From Candidatus Defluviibacillus avedoerensis (GTDB lineage: Bacteria; Pseudomonadota; Gammaproteobacteria; Burkholderiales; Burkholderiaceae_C): a stretch of 64,000 nt of DNA. Every line of letters begins with the position of its first letter. Position 1 is the stretch's first letter. The translations under genes were made by a program, and so were the position numbers. Of the stretch, positions 35,210-44,069 are shown one piece after another. The notes beneath the pieces were generated by a model. It worked only from the letters and a program-made list of their open reading frames with translations, did not search any database and was not told the DNA's origin. The stretch lies in contig JADJBS010000015.1 of the NCBI GenBank assembly GCA_016703665.1, forward strand, positions 62,001 to 126,000, in the 5' to 3' direction.

Positions 35210-36232
35210 TTGCAAGTGAATAGAAAAAATTTTGTGGTTTTAGGCACAGGCGGCACCATCGCAGGTCGTGCAAGCCTGGCTGGCGACAATATTGGTTACA
35301 AGGCGGGGGAAGTGGGTGTCGATCAGTTGCTGGCGGGTTTGCCCTTGCCTGTGGGCGTCACCTTATCTGCTGAACAGCTTGTACAAATAGACAGCAAGGA
35401 CATGAGCAACGAGGTCTGGCGGCACCTGCTGAGGCGGCTTGCTCATCATCTCGCCGATGCCCATGTCGATGGCGTGCTGATTACCCATGGCACCGACACG
35501 CTGGAAGAGACAGCTGTCTTCCTTCAACTGGCTCTGGCTTCCAGCGGATTATTAAGGAAGCCTGTGGTGCTGACTTGTGCCATGCGGCCAGCTACGGCGC
35601 TGGTGCCAGATGGCCCGCAGAACATGCTGGATGCCGTGGCAGTCTTGCTCACTTTGTCGTTGAGCAGCTCAAGTCCGACCACACCGTGCCACCAGGTGAT
35701 GGCTGTTTGCGCCGGAACCGTGCACGGCGCCATGGACGTGCAAAAGCAGCATCCTTACCGCACGGACGCGTTTAGCTCTGGTGAGTCTGGTCCTTTAGGG
35801 TTTGTCGAGGAGGGCACTGTGCGATGGGTCCGGTCCGTTGAGTTCAAATGGCCTTCACGGCATATTCAGTGGCCTAAGTTTGCTATCGAATTAATAGTTT
35901 CTGAGGCCAATTGGCCCCGCGTGGAAATTGTATTGAGCCATGCCGGCAGCGATGGTCATTTGGTCGATCTGCTTGTGGCGGATGCGATCAGTGGCTCTGC
36001 TCAGGCCGTGCACGGATTGGTGGTTGCTGCCACGGGCAACGGCACTATCCACCAGTCTCTGGAGACGGCCATCGGCAGGGCGATGGCCGCAGGTCTCAGT
36101 GTGCTTCGTGCCACTCGTTGTGCCCAAGGCCAGATTGTGGCCATGCCAGGCATGGGTTTGATGGACTCAGAAGGGTTGACACCCGTGAAGGCGCGCGTCG
36201 CTTTGCTGCTTAAACTTCTACACCAGCTCTGA
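35210..36232 (+). CDS. L-asparaginase
   Basis: 340 residues, starting at TTG (or GTG two codons later). Both active-site threonine motifs are present: VLGTGGTIAG near the N-terminus and GVLITHGTDTLEETA with the Thr-Asp pair. Hydrolyses asparagine to aspartate and ammonia. There is no clear signal peptide, so it looks cytoplasmic. Residues near IQWPKFAIELIVSEANW include a copy of the dispersed repeat (35881-35908). Next to a sugar kinase 15 bases downstream; divergent from lexA. Confidence 0.92.
   Translation: MQVNRKNFVVLGTGGTIAGRASLAGDNIGYKAGEVGVDQLLAGLPLPVGVTLSAEQLVQIDSKDMSNEVWRHLLRRLAHHLADAHVDGVLITHGTDTLEETAVFLQLALASSGLLRKPVVLTCAMRPATALVPDGPQNMLDAVAVLLTLSLSSSSPTTPCHQVMAVCAGTVHGAMDVQKQHPYRTDAFSSGESGPLGFVEEGTVRWVRSVEFKWPSRHIQWPKFAIELIVSEANWPRVEIVLSHAGSDGHLVDLLVADAISGSAQAVHGLVVAATGNGTIHQSLETAIGRAMAAGLSVLRATRCAQGQIVAMPGMGLMDSEGLTPVKARVALLLKLLHQL
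35881..35908 (+). repeat. Dispersed AT-rich repeat copy inside the asparaginase gene
   Basis: TGCTATCGAATTAATAG followed by TTTCTGAGGCC shows the GCTATC...ATAG...GAGGCC layout of the copy at 8328-8393. It is read in frame as AIELIVSEA. Confidence 0.45.
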
Positions 36233-36247
36233 GCAAGCCCAAACCCC

Positions 36248-37201
36248 ATGATGCAGACGAATCAAAAACGAATAGCGCTGTTTGGCGAATGCATGATTGA
36301 GTTGCAGGGCGAGGCCTTTGGCAACATGCGGCAGACTTTTGGCGGCGACACCTTGAACACGGCGGTGTATCTCGCGCGTCTGACCGCAGGCCAGGGGGTG
36401 CAAATCAGCTATGCCACTGGGTTAGGTGATGATCGTTTCAGCGACGGCATGTTGAGCAGCTGGAAGCATGAAGGCGTAGACACCAGTCTGGTGAGGCGTC
36501 TGCCCGGGAGGGTGCCTGGGCTCTACACCATTTCTGTCGATGCCCATGGTGAACGCGCTTTTACCTACTGGCGTGATCAGGCTGCTGTGCGGTCCTACTT
36601 TGACTTGCCGCTACCCTTGCTGACCCCCCTGGAAGACGCAGCACCTGGCTTGGCGGCACTTTATTTCAGTGGCATCAGCCTCGCCATTTTGTCGTTGGCT
36701 GCGCGCGAACGCTTGTTTGCCGTTGCCCACATCGTTCGGCAGGCTGGGGGATCGGTGGTGTTCGACAACAACTACCGTCCGCGCTTGTGGCCAGACGTGC
36801 TCATCGCCAGGCAGGCTTTTGAGCAGGCGGTCGCCATGTCCGATATCGCCTTCATCACACTTGAAGATGATCAACTGCTGTATAGCGACGCATCAGCGGA
36901 CTTGGCGCTCTCAAGAGCCCTTGCATCAAAGTGCCCTGAGCTTGTGATCAAACGGGGTGCACTGTCAACGCTGTTGAAGGTAGGCGACGCACCGGTTGAA
37001 GAGATCGCCACAGTACGTGTACCAAGGGTCGTTGACAGTACGGCCGCAGGAGACTCGTTCGCTGGTGCCTATTTGGCGTCCCGGCTAAGCGGGCAGGGGC
37101 CAAAAGAAGCTGCGGTTGCAGGCAACCGGCTGGCCGCGTTGGTGATTCAGCACAAGGGCGCAATCATCCCCCCCGAACTGATGGCTGGGGCCAACGTCTG
37201 A
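36248..37201 (+). CDS. PfkB-family sugar kinase, KDG-kinase-like
   Basis: 317 residues. The ribokinase fold is clear: FGGDTLNTAVYLARL at the start and VVDSTAAGDSFAGAYLA with the catalytic Asp at the end. The overall pattern (ALFGECMIEL; YFSGISLAIL; FDNNYRPRLW) is like 2-dehydro-3-deoxygluconate kinase (KdgK). It would phosphorylate KDG to KDPG. There is no KDPG aldolase in the window. Convergent with adk, 28 bases apart; no terminator is evident. Confidence 0.85.
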   Translation: MMQTNQKRIALFGECMIELQGEAFGNMRQTFGGDTLNTAVYLARLTAGQGVQISYATGLGDDRFSDGMLSSWKHEGVDTSLVRRLPGRVPGLYTISVDAHGERAFTYWRDQAAVRSYFDLPLPLLTPLEDAAPGLAALYFSGISLAILSLAARERLFAVAHIVRQAGGSVVFDNNYRPRLWPDVLIARQAFEQAVAMSDIAFITLEDDQLLYSDASADLALSRALASKCPELVIKRGALSTLLKVGDAPVEEIATVRVPRVVDSTAAGDSFAGAYLASRLSGQGPKEAAVAGNRLAALVIQHKGAIIPPELMAGANV

Positions 37202-37229
37202 CCCTTGCCATGAGTTGTGAGTGTTTGGC

Positions 37230-37886
37230 TTAGCTCGCCAATGCCTCAAAGGCTCGGGCGGTAATTTCATCCACGCCACCTGTACCACTGATCGCGCGGT
37301 ACTTGGGGGCAGCGGCAGGCTCATTCTTGGCCCAGCTGCTGTAATAGTCTACCAGTGGGCGGGTCTGGGCACTGTAAACATCCAGGCGTTTCTTGACGGT
37401 TTCTTCCTGGTCATCAGGGCGCTGCACGAGGGGTTCACCCGTCACGTCGTCCTTGCCTTCTACCTTGGGTGGGTTGAACTTAACATGGTAAGTGCGACCA
37501 CTTGGGGCGTGCGAGCGTCGGCCACTCATGCGCTCAATGATCGAATCAAACGGAACATCAATCTCCAGCACATAGTCCAGCTTGACACCCGCTGCCTTCA
37601 TTGCGTCTGCTTGGGGTATGGTGCGTGGAAAACCGTCAAACAAGAAACCATTTGCGCAGTCGGCCTGGGCAATACGCTCTTTCACCAGGTTGATGATCAG
37701 GTCATCGCTGACGAGGCCACCGGACTTCATGACGGCATCGGCCTGCAGCCCCAGCGGAGTGGCCGCCTTCACGGCAGCGCGCAGCATGTCTCCCGTGGAG
37801 ATCTGTGGAATACCGAATTTCTGGCAAATGAAGGTGGCCTGGGTACCCTTGCCAGCACCCGGTGCGCCTAACAGAATCAGTCTCAT
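37230..37886 (-). CDS. adk: Adenylate kinase
   Basis: 218 residues from MRLILLGAPGAGKGTQ (P-loop). Contains ISTGDMLR, FDGFPRTIPQADAM and a LID region (RMSGRRSHAPSGRTYH) in the long form without zinc cysteines. Balances AMP, ADP and ATP. The frame is open 17 codons further upstream but the P-loop start is standard. Last gene of the exbB-to-adk run, 111 bases after kdsB, so it may also have its own promoter. Confidence 0.97.
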   Translation of the reverse strand: MRLILLGAPGAGKGTQATFICQKFGIPQISTGDMLRAAVKAATPLGLQADAVMKSGGLVSDDLIINLVKERIAQADCANGFLFDGFPRTIPQADAMKAAGVKLDYVLEIDVPFDSIIERMSGRRSHAPSGRTYHVKFNPPKVEGKDDVTGEPLVQRPDDQEETVKKRLDVYSAQTRPLVDYYSSWAKNEPAAAPKYRAISGTGGVDEITARAFEALAS

Positions 37887-37997
37887 TGTGTTGTCCTCGG
37901 ATAGTTTCAAATCGGTCATCTGGCGGCAGGCGCCCAATCATCCGCAGAGGATAGCATGCGCTCATCTCACCAAACTGACAGGGTAACCCCCGCAAAG

Positions 37998-38747
37998 CTA
38001 CCCCATCAAAGCGCGCACACGCGCCAGATCTTCGGGTGTATCCACGCCAGGTCCAGGGGCTGAGTGGCTGATATGGACCGCAATCTTGAACCCATGCCAA
38101 AGTGCACGCAGCTGCTCCAGCGCCTCTGCTTGCTCGACCGGCGCGGGCGTGAGGCTTGGAAACTGCCTTAAAAACTGTACCCGGTAGCCATAGATGCCAA
38201 CGTGGCGCAACGCAGGGGGTGTTGCGCCAGACTGCCAACCACTGGCACTGCTTCTGACAAACGGAACCGGGGCTCGGCTGAAATAGAGGGCACGATCTTG
38301 AGCGTCCAGGACCACCTTGACCACATTGGGGTTCAAAAAATCAGCCTCGCAATCAATGGCATGGGCAGCCGTGCTCATACTGGCAGATGAATCAGATTGC
38401 AGTAAGGCGGCCACTGCGTTGATCAGGGCGGGGTCAATCAGGGGTTCATCTCCCTGAATGTTCACCACACAGGCCTCTTCAGGCAGACCCAGCAGGCTGC
38501 ACGCCTCAGCCAAGCGGTCGCTGCCAGAGGGGTGATCTGGGCGGGTCATGACGGTTTCCACTCCATGCTGGCTGCACGCCAGTGCAATGTCGGCACTGTC
38601 TGTTGCCACCACCACCCGTGAGGCAGCACTTGCCTTGGCGCGGTGCGCAACATGGACGACCATGGGTAAGCCACCGATGAGCGCCAGTGGTTTATTGGGT
38701 AGCCGCGTAGACGCGAGCCGTGCAGGGATCAGGGCTGTGAACGCCAT
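37998..38747 (-). CDS. kdsB: CMP-Kdo synthetase
   Basis: 249 residues from MAFTALIPARLASTRLPNKP, the nucleotide-binding N-terminus of the family. Further motifs are TRPDHPSGSDRLAEAC and VVNIQGDEPLIDPAL. Activates Kdo with CTP for attachment to lipid A. Sixteen bases separate it from the Trm112-family gene, and lpxK follows upstream in the same operon, so this is an LPS-core operon. Confidence 0.96.
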   Translation of the reverse strand: MAFTALIPARLASTRLPNKPLALIGGLPMVVHVAHRAKASAASRVVVATDSADIALACSQHGVETVMTRPDHPSGSDRLAEACSLLGLPEEACVVNIQGDEPLIDPALINAVAALLQSDSSASMSTAAHAIDCEADFLNPNVVKVVLDAQDRALYFSRAPVPFVRSSASGWQSGATPPALRHVGIYGYRVQFLRQFPSLTPAPVEQAEALEQLRALWHGFKIAVHISHSAPGPGVDTPEDLARVRALMG

Positions 38748-38763
38748 TTGCAACGCTCTACCG

Positions 38764-38997
38764 CTAAACCAAGGGCGTGCGTGCAGGCATTTGCTCAACC
38801 TCTTCTGGCGTCATCTGCCGTGCCTCGTTTTCAAGCAGGACAGGAATGCCATCGCGCACAGGGTAGGCAAGGCGAGCACTGCGCGAGACCAGTTCTTCAA
38901 TGGCAGGGCTGGCATCGTTGCCTGCAGGCTTGCGTACATAGTCAAGCGCCCCTTTCGTCACGGGGCATACAAGCAGTTCCAGAAGTTTGCTGTCCAT
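38764..38997 (-). CDS. Trm112-family protein
   Basis: 77 residues from MDSKLLELLVCPVTKG. The form LLELLVCPVTKG...LAYPVRDGIPVLLENEAR is the YcaR/Trm112 signature. Alternative starts upstream (MSTPPEHP or MPLLCYVG) would lengthen it and overlap lpxK. The family is small and its bacterial function is not settled; in eukaryotes Trm112 activates methyltransferases. It always sits between lpxK and kdsB in this lineage. Confidence 0.9.
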   Translation of the reverse strand: MDSKLLELLVCPVTKGALDYVRKPAGNDASPAIEELVSRSARLAYPVRDGIPVLLENEARQMTPEEVEQMPARTPLV

Positions 38998-39064
38998 GGG
39001 CAGATTTGAGTTGGGTTGGGTAAACGGGTGCTCGGGTGGCGTCGACATGTGATGCGAGCGCTGA

Positions 39065-40063
39065 TCATAGCTTTGGCCGACATAACAAAGTAACGGCATG
39101 TGAGAAGGACTGCAAAAAGTGGCCGTCCAGCTCTATTCGCAAGGGAACGGCCAGCGCCTGCGGTACGTGCCGCCACAGCTTGACAGCATCTTTTTCTGTA
39201 CAAATTAGGCCTTCTGGCATATCCAGTAATGATTTGTAGCTATCAAAATCGCAATGATCTGGCAAAGCAGTGGTTCGGGTCAGTTTCAAACCCTGCCTGC
39301 GCAACATGTCAAAAAAAAGCCCGGGGCGTGCAATGCCTGCAAGCGCGTGCAAATGCCTGCCTTTCAGGTCTTCGAGAGCCACTTCACTGCCGTCCGCACG
39401 ATTGGCGTTAGGTGCTAGACGGCGCTTGACTGAAAACCTGCCCAGTGCAGCTTTCACAGGCACCGGGCAAGCCTGCCCGCTGTGCAACACCCAGGTGACC
39501 TCACACCCACGGTTGCGCAGGGGACCCGCTGGCAGCATCCAGCCATTGCCGATGCCACGGTCATCGAAGACGCAAATGCTCAGATCATGGTGCAGCGCGT
39601 GATGTTGCAGACCATCGTCACTGATGATGATATTGACCTTGGGGTATTTGGTCAGCAGTGCCCGGCCCGCATCAAACCGTTTTGTTGCAACGAAGACTGG
39701 CACTTCGCACCGACGCTGAATCAGCAGCGGCTCGTCCCCAACCAGGGCGGCATCTGCATCAACAGAAACCTCCAGGCAGTCGTTTGCGATTCGCCCGTAG
39801 CCTCGACTGATCACGCCCGGCTGCCAGCCGTGCGATTTCAAATGATCAACCAAAGCCATCACAACAGGTGTCTTGCCCGCGCCCCCCACCAGAATGTTGC
39901 CTACCACCACCACGGGGACTTCAAGCTGTTGGGTCTTCAACAAACCCAGCGAGAAAAGGCCTCGGTGCAGCCGAGCGATGAGAGCGTAGATCAACGAGAG
40001 GGGCCAAAGCGCGCAGGCGAGTGGCCCGCGCCCCAACCAGGCTTTGGTGAGGCGTTGGCTCAC
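39065..40063 (-). CDS. lpxK: Tetraacyldisaccharide 4'-kinase LpxK
   Basis: 332 residues. An N-terminal membrane-associated helix (LACALWPLSLIYALIARLHR) precedes the P-loop VVVGNILVGGAGKTPVVMAL. Later conserved parts include IIISDDGLQHHALHHD and LICTEKDAVKL. Phosphorylates the lipid A precursor at the inner membrane. The residues near FDSYKSLLD come from a dispersed repeat copy (39228-39256). It follows exbD by 24 bases. Confidence 0.96.
   Translation of the reverse strand: MSQRLTKAWLGRGPLACALWPLSLIYALIARLHRGLFSLGLLKTQQLEVPVVVVGNILVGGAGKTPVVMALVDHLKSHGWQPGVISRGYGRIANDCLEVSVDADAALVGDEPLLIQRRCEVPVFVATKRFDAGRALLTKYPKVNIIISDDGLQHHALHHDLSICVFDDRGIGNGWMLPAGPLRNRGCEVTWVLHSGQACPVPVKAALGRFSVKRRLAPNANRADGSEVALEDLKGRHLHALAGIARPGLFFDMLRRQGLKLTRTTALPDHCDFDSYKSLLDMPEGLICTEKDAVKLWRHVPQALAVPLRIELDGHFLQSFSHAVTLLCRPKL
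39228..39256 (-). repeat. Dispersed AT-rich repeat copy inside lpxK
   Basis: On the minus strand, GATTTTGATAGCTACAAATC shows the GATAGC core with AT-rich flanks. It is read in frame as part of lpxK (CDFDSYKSL). Confidence 0.4.
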
Positions 40064-40087
40064 GCCGCTACCTTTGCGTGCATTGCC

Positions 40088-40519
40088 TTATTTGCGCCCG
40101 GCTTGCGCCGACGATTGTGTTGCAAAGGTGATCTGGTGCAAACCTGCACGCCGCGCGGCTTCCATGACCGTGATGACTGATTGGTGTGAGGCAGAAGCAT
40201 CCGCACTGATCACGATCACTGATTCAGGACCTGCCTTGGCAGCATTGCCCAGGGCAATCACCATGGAATCTACCGTTTTCCCGGCGATGGGTGTTTTATT
40301 GATCATGTAGCGGCCATCGCTGCTGATAGCGACGATCACTTCCTTGGGGTAATTGCGCTGTGCATCTGTATCAGCCGTGGGTAGGCGAAGCTGCATTTCG
40401 GTGAATTTGCTGTAGGTGGTTGACAGCATCAGGAAAATTAGCACAACCAGCAGGACGTCGATGAACGGAATCAGATTGATCTCGGGTTCATCGCTTCGGC
40501 GATGGGGCCGAAAGTTCAT
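40088..40519 (-). CDS. exbD: ExbD/TolR-type biopolymer transport protein
   Basis: 143 residues. One N-terminal membrane helix with the conserved proton-path Asp (NLIPFIDVLLVVLIFLML), then a periplasmic domain. With ExbB it forms a proton-driven motor that powers TonB-type or Tol-type transport. Its ATG overlaps the exbB stop by four bases. No tonB is seen here, so ExbBD versus TolQR identity rests on the neighbours, and exb is a common name in this operon. Confidence 0.93.
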   Translation of the reverse strand: MNFRPHRRSDEPEINLIPFIDVLLVVLIFLMLSTTYSKFTEMQLRLPTADTDAQRNYPKEVIVAISSDGRYMINKTPIAGKTVDSMVIALGNAAKAGPESVIVISADASASHQSVITVMEAARRAGLHQITFATQSSAQAGRK

Positions 40520-41238
40520 GTCGCACGCCCACTGTTCGTGTCAGACCAGGGGCGTGCCTCCGGAGGCTTGACGGACGGAAACTCAGAAAACGGCATGCTC
40601 CGCAATGCATTCAGGTGCCTGGCGAACCGGTCTGCGGCCAACTCAAGAGCCAGCAGATGGGAGTCCACACGCGCGCGAAAAAAGCGCCAAAAAATCAATG
40701 CCGGAATGGCCACAATCAAACCGAAAGCGGTGTTGTAAAGCGCCACGGATATGCCATGCGCAAGTTCAGCAGGGTTGCCACTGGCGCCGCCGCTCGGGGC
40801 TTGCGCGCCAAAAATCTCGATCATGCCAATCACGGTGCCGAGCAAGCCCAGCAAAGGCGCTGCAGACGCAATGGTGCCCAGTGCCGCCAAGTAGCGCTCC
40901 AGTTTGTGTGCGGCCACCCGCCCGGCAGCCTCCATCGCAGCACGCAGATCATCCTCGCTCAGCCGCACGTTGGTGTGAAGGCACCTGAAGCCGCTGGCCA
41001 GGATTGCGCCCAGAACAGAATTGGCTTCGAGCTTGACCAGTACATCCATCGATGGCACCGCAGTGCGAGAAATCGCAATGGCGTCATCCAGCAATCGAGG
41101 CGGCACAATTTTGTGCGTTCTAAGGGTGACAAACCGCTCAATCACCAGTGCCAACATCAAAATGGAGCACGCAATCAGAGGGATGATGGGCCAGCCAGCG
41201 GCTTGTATGATCGAAAGCAAAGGGGGTACTCCGGTCAA
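40516..41238 (-). CDS. exbB: ExbB/TolQ/MotA-type proton channel protein
   Basis: 240 residues with three membrane segments: about 15-35 (AGWPIIPLIACSILMLALVIE), and the characteristic pair at about 125-150 and 170-195 (GTIASAAPLLGLLGTVIGMI; YNTAFGLIVAIPALIFW). The motif APLLGLLGTVIGMI is standard. First gene of the exbB-exbD-lpxK-Trm112-kdsB-adk operon; its promoter should be in 41239-41480. Confidence 0.94.
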   Translation of the reverse strand: MTGVPPLLSIIQAAGWPIIPLIACSILMLALVIERFVTLRTHKIVPPRLLDDAIAISRTAVPSMDVLVKLEANSVLGAILASGFRCLHTNVRLSEDDLRAAMEAAGRVAAHKLERYLAALGTIASAAPLLGLLGTVIGMIEIFGAQAPSGGASGNPAELAHGISVALYNTAFGLIVAIPALIFWRFFRARVDSHLLALELAADRFARHLNALRSMPFSEFPSVKPPEARPWSDTNSGRAT

Positions 41239-41306
41239 TGGACGGTAGGCCGTGATTATCAGGCATTGTGCGTGCTCCTATTTTTGCATCTTCCTCCCAC
41301 AAATCC

Positions 41307-41327
41307 TGTGCATAAGTTTGTGAATAA
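41307..41327 (-). promoter_or_regulatory. Two DnaA-box sequences between exbB and xseA
   Basis: The minus strand reads TTATTCACA (41327-41319) and TTATGCACA (41315-41307), each a perfect match to the TTWTNCACA DnaA-box consensus, in the same orientation and spaced 12 bases start to start. They are in the 245-base gap between exbB and xseA. Possible regulation by DnaA or a replication-linked role is inference. Confidence 0.55.
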
Positions 41328-41375
41328 GTCTGGTCAGAAATGCCCGAATAGGGCGCCCACTGGTGGTTTCAATAG

Positions 41376-41417
41376 ATTGATTAATTTTTACGCGCAAAAA
41401 TACCCAATTAAATCAAT
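41376..41417. other. AT-rich imperfect palindrome upstream of xseA
   Basis: ATTGATTAAT (41376-41385) is mirrored by ATTAAATCAAT (41407-41417). The centre, TTTTTACGCGCAAAAA, is itself nearly symmetric. It lies about 65-100 bases before the xseA start in an otherwise featureless gap. Could be a regulator-binding site or transcript hairpin. Confidence 0.4.
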
Positions 41418-41483
41418 GACTTGCACCGAAGAATCAGCATTGGCGGGGTGTTCTGAACAGGATCATTTCCTATTTACCGACCT

Positions 41484-42827
41484 GTGGAGCGTTCATTTCG
41501 GGGGTGTTTCTTGAACTCGCCTGTAAGCCGTCAGGTGTGGCCTGTGGGCGCGTTGTGTCACGCGGTGGCTGATTCGCTGGAGGCTCGCTTCAATCCGGTG
41601 GCGGTGGAGGGCGAGTTAAGTGGGTTCTCAAGGGCTGCCAGCGGGCATTGCTATTTCTCGTTGAAAGACGCGCAAGGCCAATTGCGTTGCGCGATGTTTC
41701 GACGTGCAGTCAGCTTGATGGACTTCCAGCCGCGCGATGGTGACAAAGTGCAGGTGCGTGGTCGGTTGGGTGTTTATGAGCCCCGAGGCGACCTGCAATT
41801 GGTGGTCGAATCCATGAGCCGCGCTGGCATGGGTAGCCTGTTCGAGCAGTTTTTGCAGCTCAAGGCCAAGCTGGAGGCACAAGGCCTGTTCGACCAGGCT
41901 CGCAAACGCAGCGTGCCCACCATGCCGCGTGGTATTGGCGTGGTGACCTCGTTGGGGGCGGCCGCACTGCATGATGTTGTGACCGCGCTGCAAAGGCGTG
42001 TTCCCCACATACCGGTTTGCTTGGTGGCAGCGTCGGTACAAGGCGCGAACGCTCCTCAGGAGATGATCCAGGCGCTACAAAATTTATATCAAAGAACTGA
42101 GTCCTACGGCGCTGAAACGGTCGTTTCTCCTGTCGATGTGATCTTGCTGGTGCGTGGCGGTGGCTCGCTTGAAGACCTGTGGGCATTCAATGACGAGGCC
42201 TTGGTCCGCACGGTGGCCATGAGCCCTGTGCCTTTGATCAGCGGAGTGGGGCATGAGACTGACTTCACCCTTGTGGACTTTGCTGCGGACTTGCGTGCGC
42301 CAACGCCCACAGCCGCTGCGGAATTGGCCGCCACGTCCCGAGACAGCTTGCTGCAGGGACTGGCCAGCTTGCATGCGGATTTGAAGTCGCTGGTTGATCG
42401 GCAACTTGATCGTTGTGCGCAAGGCTTGGACATGCTCACTCGTCGGCTTGGCCGCCCGTCCAGCGCGCTTGCCCAGCAAAGCCTGGTCTTGTCGCGGCTT
42501 TCACAGCGTTTGCCACATGCCCTGGGCACTCGGATGCAGCACGAGCGAAGCGTGTGCGAACGCATGGAAACGCGCTTGCGCCATGCGCGCGATCACGCCC
42601 TGCAACAAGCCAGAAACAGGCTGCAGGTCGCTGAACAGGGCCTCACAGCGCTGGACCCTAGCCTGGTGCTGCAGCGCGGCTATGCTTGGCTGGCCAATGA
42701 ACAAGGGCAAGCCATCACCGGAGTTGCCCAGGTCAAAGCCGGGCAAGTGGTACAAGCCAGCCTGGCGGACGGCCAATTGAACCTGTCGGTTCTAGGGATT
42801 CAGCACAATCCCGACAAAAACAGTTAA
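41484..42827 (+). CDS. xseA: Exonuclease VII large subunit
   Basis: Up to 447 residues. The OB-fold domain (NPVAVEGELSGFSRAASGHCYFSLKD) precedes the catalytic domain (MPRGIGVVTSLGAAALHDV; ILLVRGGGSLEDLWAFNDE; ISGVGHETDFTLVDFAADLRAPTPTAAAE, read in parts). A coiled-coil follows. Degrades single-stranded DNA with XseB. The open frame starts with GTG at 41484; a TTG at 41511 with a G-rich stretch before it may be the true start (LNSPVSRQVWPVG). The segment NLYQRTESYGAETVVSPVD looks like a repeat-derived insertion. Confidence 0.95.
   Translation: MERSFRGCFLNSPVSRQVWPVGALCHAVADSLEARFNPVAVEGELSGFSRAASGHCYFSLKDAQGQLRCAMFRRAVSLMDFQPRDGDKVQVRGRLGVYEPRGDLQLVVESMSRAGMGSLFEQFLQLKAKLEAQGLFDQARKRSVPTMPRGIGVVTSLGAAALHDVVTALQRRVPHIPVCLVAASVQGANAPQEMIQALQNLYQRTESYGAETVVSPVDVILLVRGGGSLEDLWAFNDEALVRTVAMSPVPLISGVGHETDFTLVDFAADLRAPTPTAAAELAATSRDSLLQGLASLHADLKSLVDRQLDRCAQGLDMLTRRLGRPSSALAQQSLVLSRLSQRLPHALGTRMQHERSVCERMETRLRHARDHALQQARNRLQVAEQGLTALDPSLVLQRGYAWLANEQGQAITGVAQVKAGQVVQASLADGQLNLSVLGIQHNPDKNS
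42073..42113 (+). repeat. Possible dispersed AT-rich repeat copy inside xseA
   Basis: GCTACAAAATTTATATCAAAG followed by GTCCTACGGCGC is AT-rich and interrupts the usual NLY...VDVILLVRGG stretch of xseA. A weaker match to the family than the other copies. Confidence 0.3.
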
Positions 42828-42885
42828 GAACTTTCTACAATGGCGTTTCGCTGACCGTTTTCTTCCAACATTTACGAGTACCAAG

Positions 42886-43467
42886 ATGGAACACACCCTG
42901 CCCGCACTGCCTTACGCGATCGATGCCCTGGCCCCCCATTACAGCCAAGAAACACTGGAGTTCCACCACGGCAAGCACCACAACGCCTATGTAGTGAACC
43001 TGAACAACCTGCAAAAGGGCACTGAATTCGAGACCAAAACCCTCGAAGAGATCATCAAAACCTCCAGTGGTGGCATCTACAACAACTCTGCTCAGATCTG
43101 GAACCACACCTTCTTCTGGAACTGCATGAAGCCCGCTGGCGGCGGTGAGCCTTCCGGCGCCCTGGCCGCGGCCATCAATGCCAAGTGGGGCAGCTACGCC
43201 GCATTCAAGGAAGCCTTTGTCAAGTCCGCTGTGGGCAACTTTGGTTCTGGCTGGACCTGGCTGGTCAAGAAGGCGGACGGCTCGGTCGACATCGTCAACA
43301 CCGGCGCCGCTGGCACACCGCTGACCACAGCCGACAAAGCCTTGCTCACCGTTGACGTGTGGGAGCACGCTTATTACATCGACTACCGCAACCTGCGCCC
43401 CAAGTTTGTCGAAACCTTCCTGAGCAACCTAGTGAACTGGGGCTTTGCAGAAGCCAATTTCGCTTAA
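42886..43467 (+). CDS. sodB: Iron superoxide dismutase
   Basis: 193 residues from MEHTLPALPYAIDAL. Metal ligands are recognisable in LEFHHGKHH, WNHTFFWNCM and DVWEHAYYIDYRN. The Fe-type motif GSGWTWLV is present. Dismutates superoxide in the cytoplasm. It follows xseA by 58 bases; TACAAT just after the xseA stop may be its -10. GC-rich codon bias suggests strong expression. Confidence 0.97.
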   Translation: MEHTLPALPYAIDALAPHYSQETLEFHHGKHHNAYVVNLNNLQKGTEFETKTLEEIIKTSSGGIYNNSAQIWNHTFFWNCMKPAGGGEPSGALAAAINAKWGSYAAFKEAFVKSAVGNFGSGWTWLVKKADGSVDIVNTGAAGTPLTTADKALLTVDVWEHAYYIDYRNLRPKFVETFLSNLVNWGFAEANFA

Positions 43468-43485
43468 GGTGCGCGTCGGGGAGGG

Positions 43486-43962
43486 CTATTTTTCAAATGG
43501 CTTGCCGCTGAGCTTGAAGCCTGACTTGATGTTCTTTTTGGCAAACCAACCCTGGTTCATCTCAAGCACATAGCGTACGGGCTTGGTGGAGCAATGCGAA
43601 TCGGTCGTCTGCGGCTTCATGTCTGCCAGATTCACGATGGTGCCGTCGTCCGCCACAAATGCAGCCGTCAATGGCAGCAGGGTGTTTTTCATCCAAAAGC
43701 ACTGCACAGCAGGCTGCTCGAACACAAACAACATGCCCTCGTGCTGAGGCATGTCTTTGCGGTGCATCAGCCCTGTGCTGCGCTGTTCTGGGGTGAGCGC
43801 CACCTGGGTGTCAATGCGGTGCATGCCTGCGCTCAGGTTGATGCGGGGCAGGGAAGTCTGGGGTTCATCCTGGGCCAGCAATGGCCTGGTGCTCAGGCCC
43901 AGTGCCGTCAGGGTAATGGCTGCGACACAGTAACGCAGACGGCGCATGGCAGGGTCTTTCAT
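43486..43962 (-). CDS. DUF192 secreted protein
   Basis: 158 residues with a signal peptide (YCVAAITLTALGLSTRPLLAQDE). The DUF192 pattern is QVALTPEQRSTGLMHRKDMPQ, LFVFEQPAVQCFWMKNTL and VVADDG-like FVADDGTIVNL. Function unknown; found in many bacteria. Convergent with sodB, 18 bases apart. Confidence 0.88.
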   Translation of the reverse strand: MKDPAMRRLRYCVAAITLTALGLSTRPLLAQDEPQTSLPRINLSAGMHRIDTQVALTPEQRSTGLMHRKDMPQHEGMLFVFEQPAVQCFWMKNTLLPLTAAFVADDGTIVNLADMKPQTTDSHCSTKPVRYVLEMNQGWFAKKNIKSGFKLSGKPFEK

Positions 43963-44069
43963 GAATCGGTTGGACTAACAGGGAACAGTGGGCAGGGCCA
44001 AAAAGCAAAAATGCCCGGCAGACCAAGCATTATGCAGATGGCACGCGGCTGGCCGCGACTGAACCCTGC

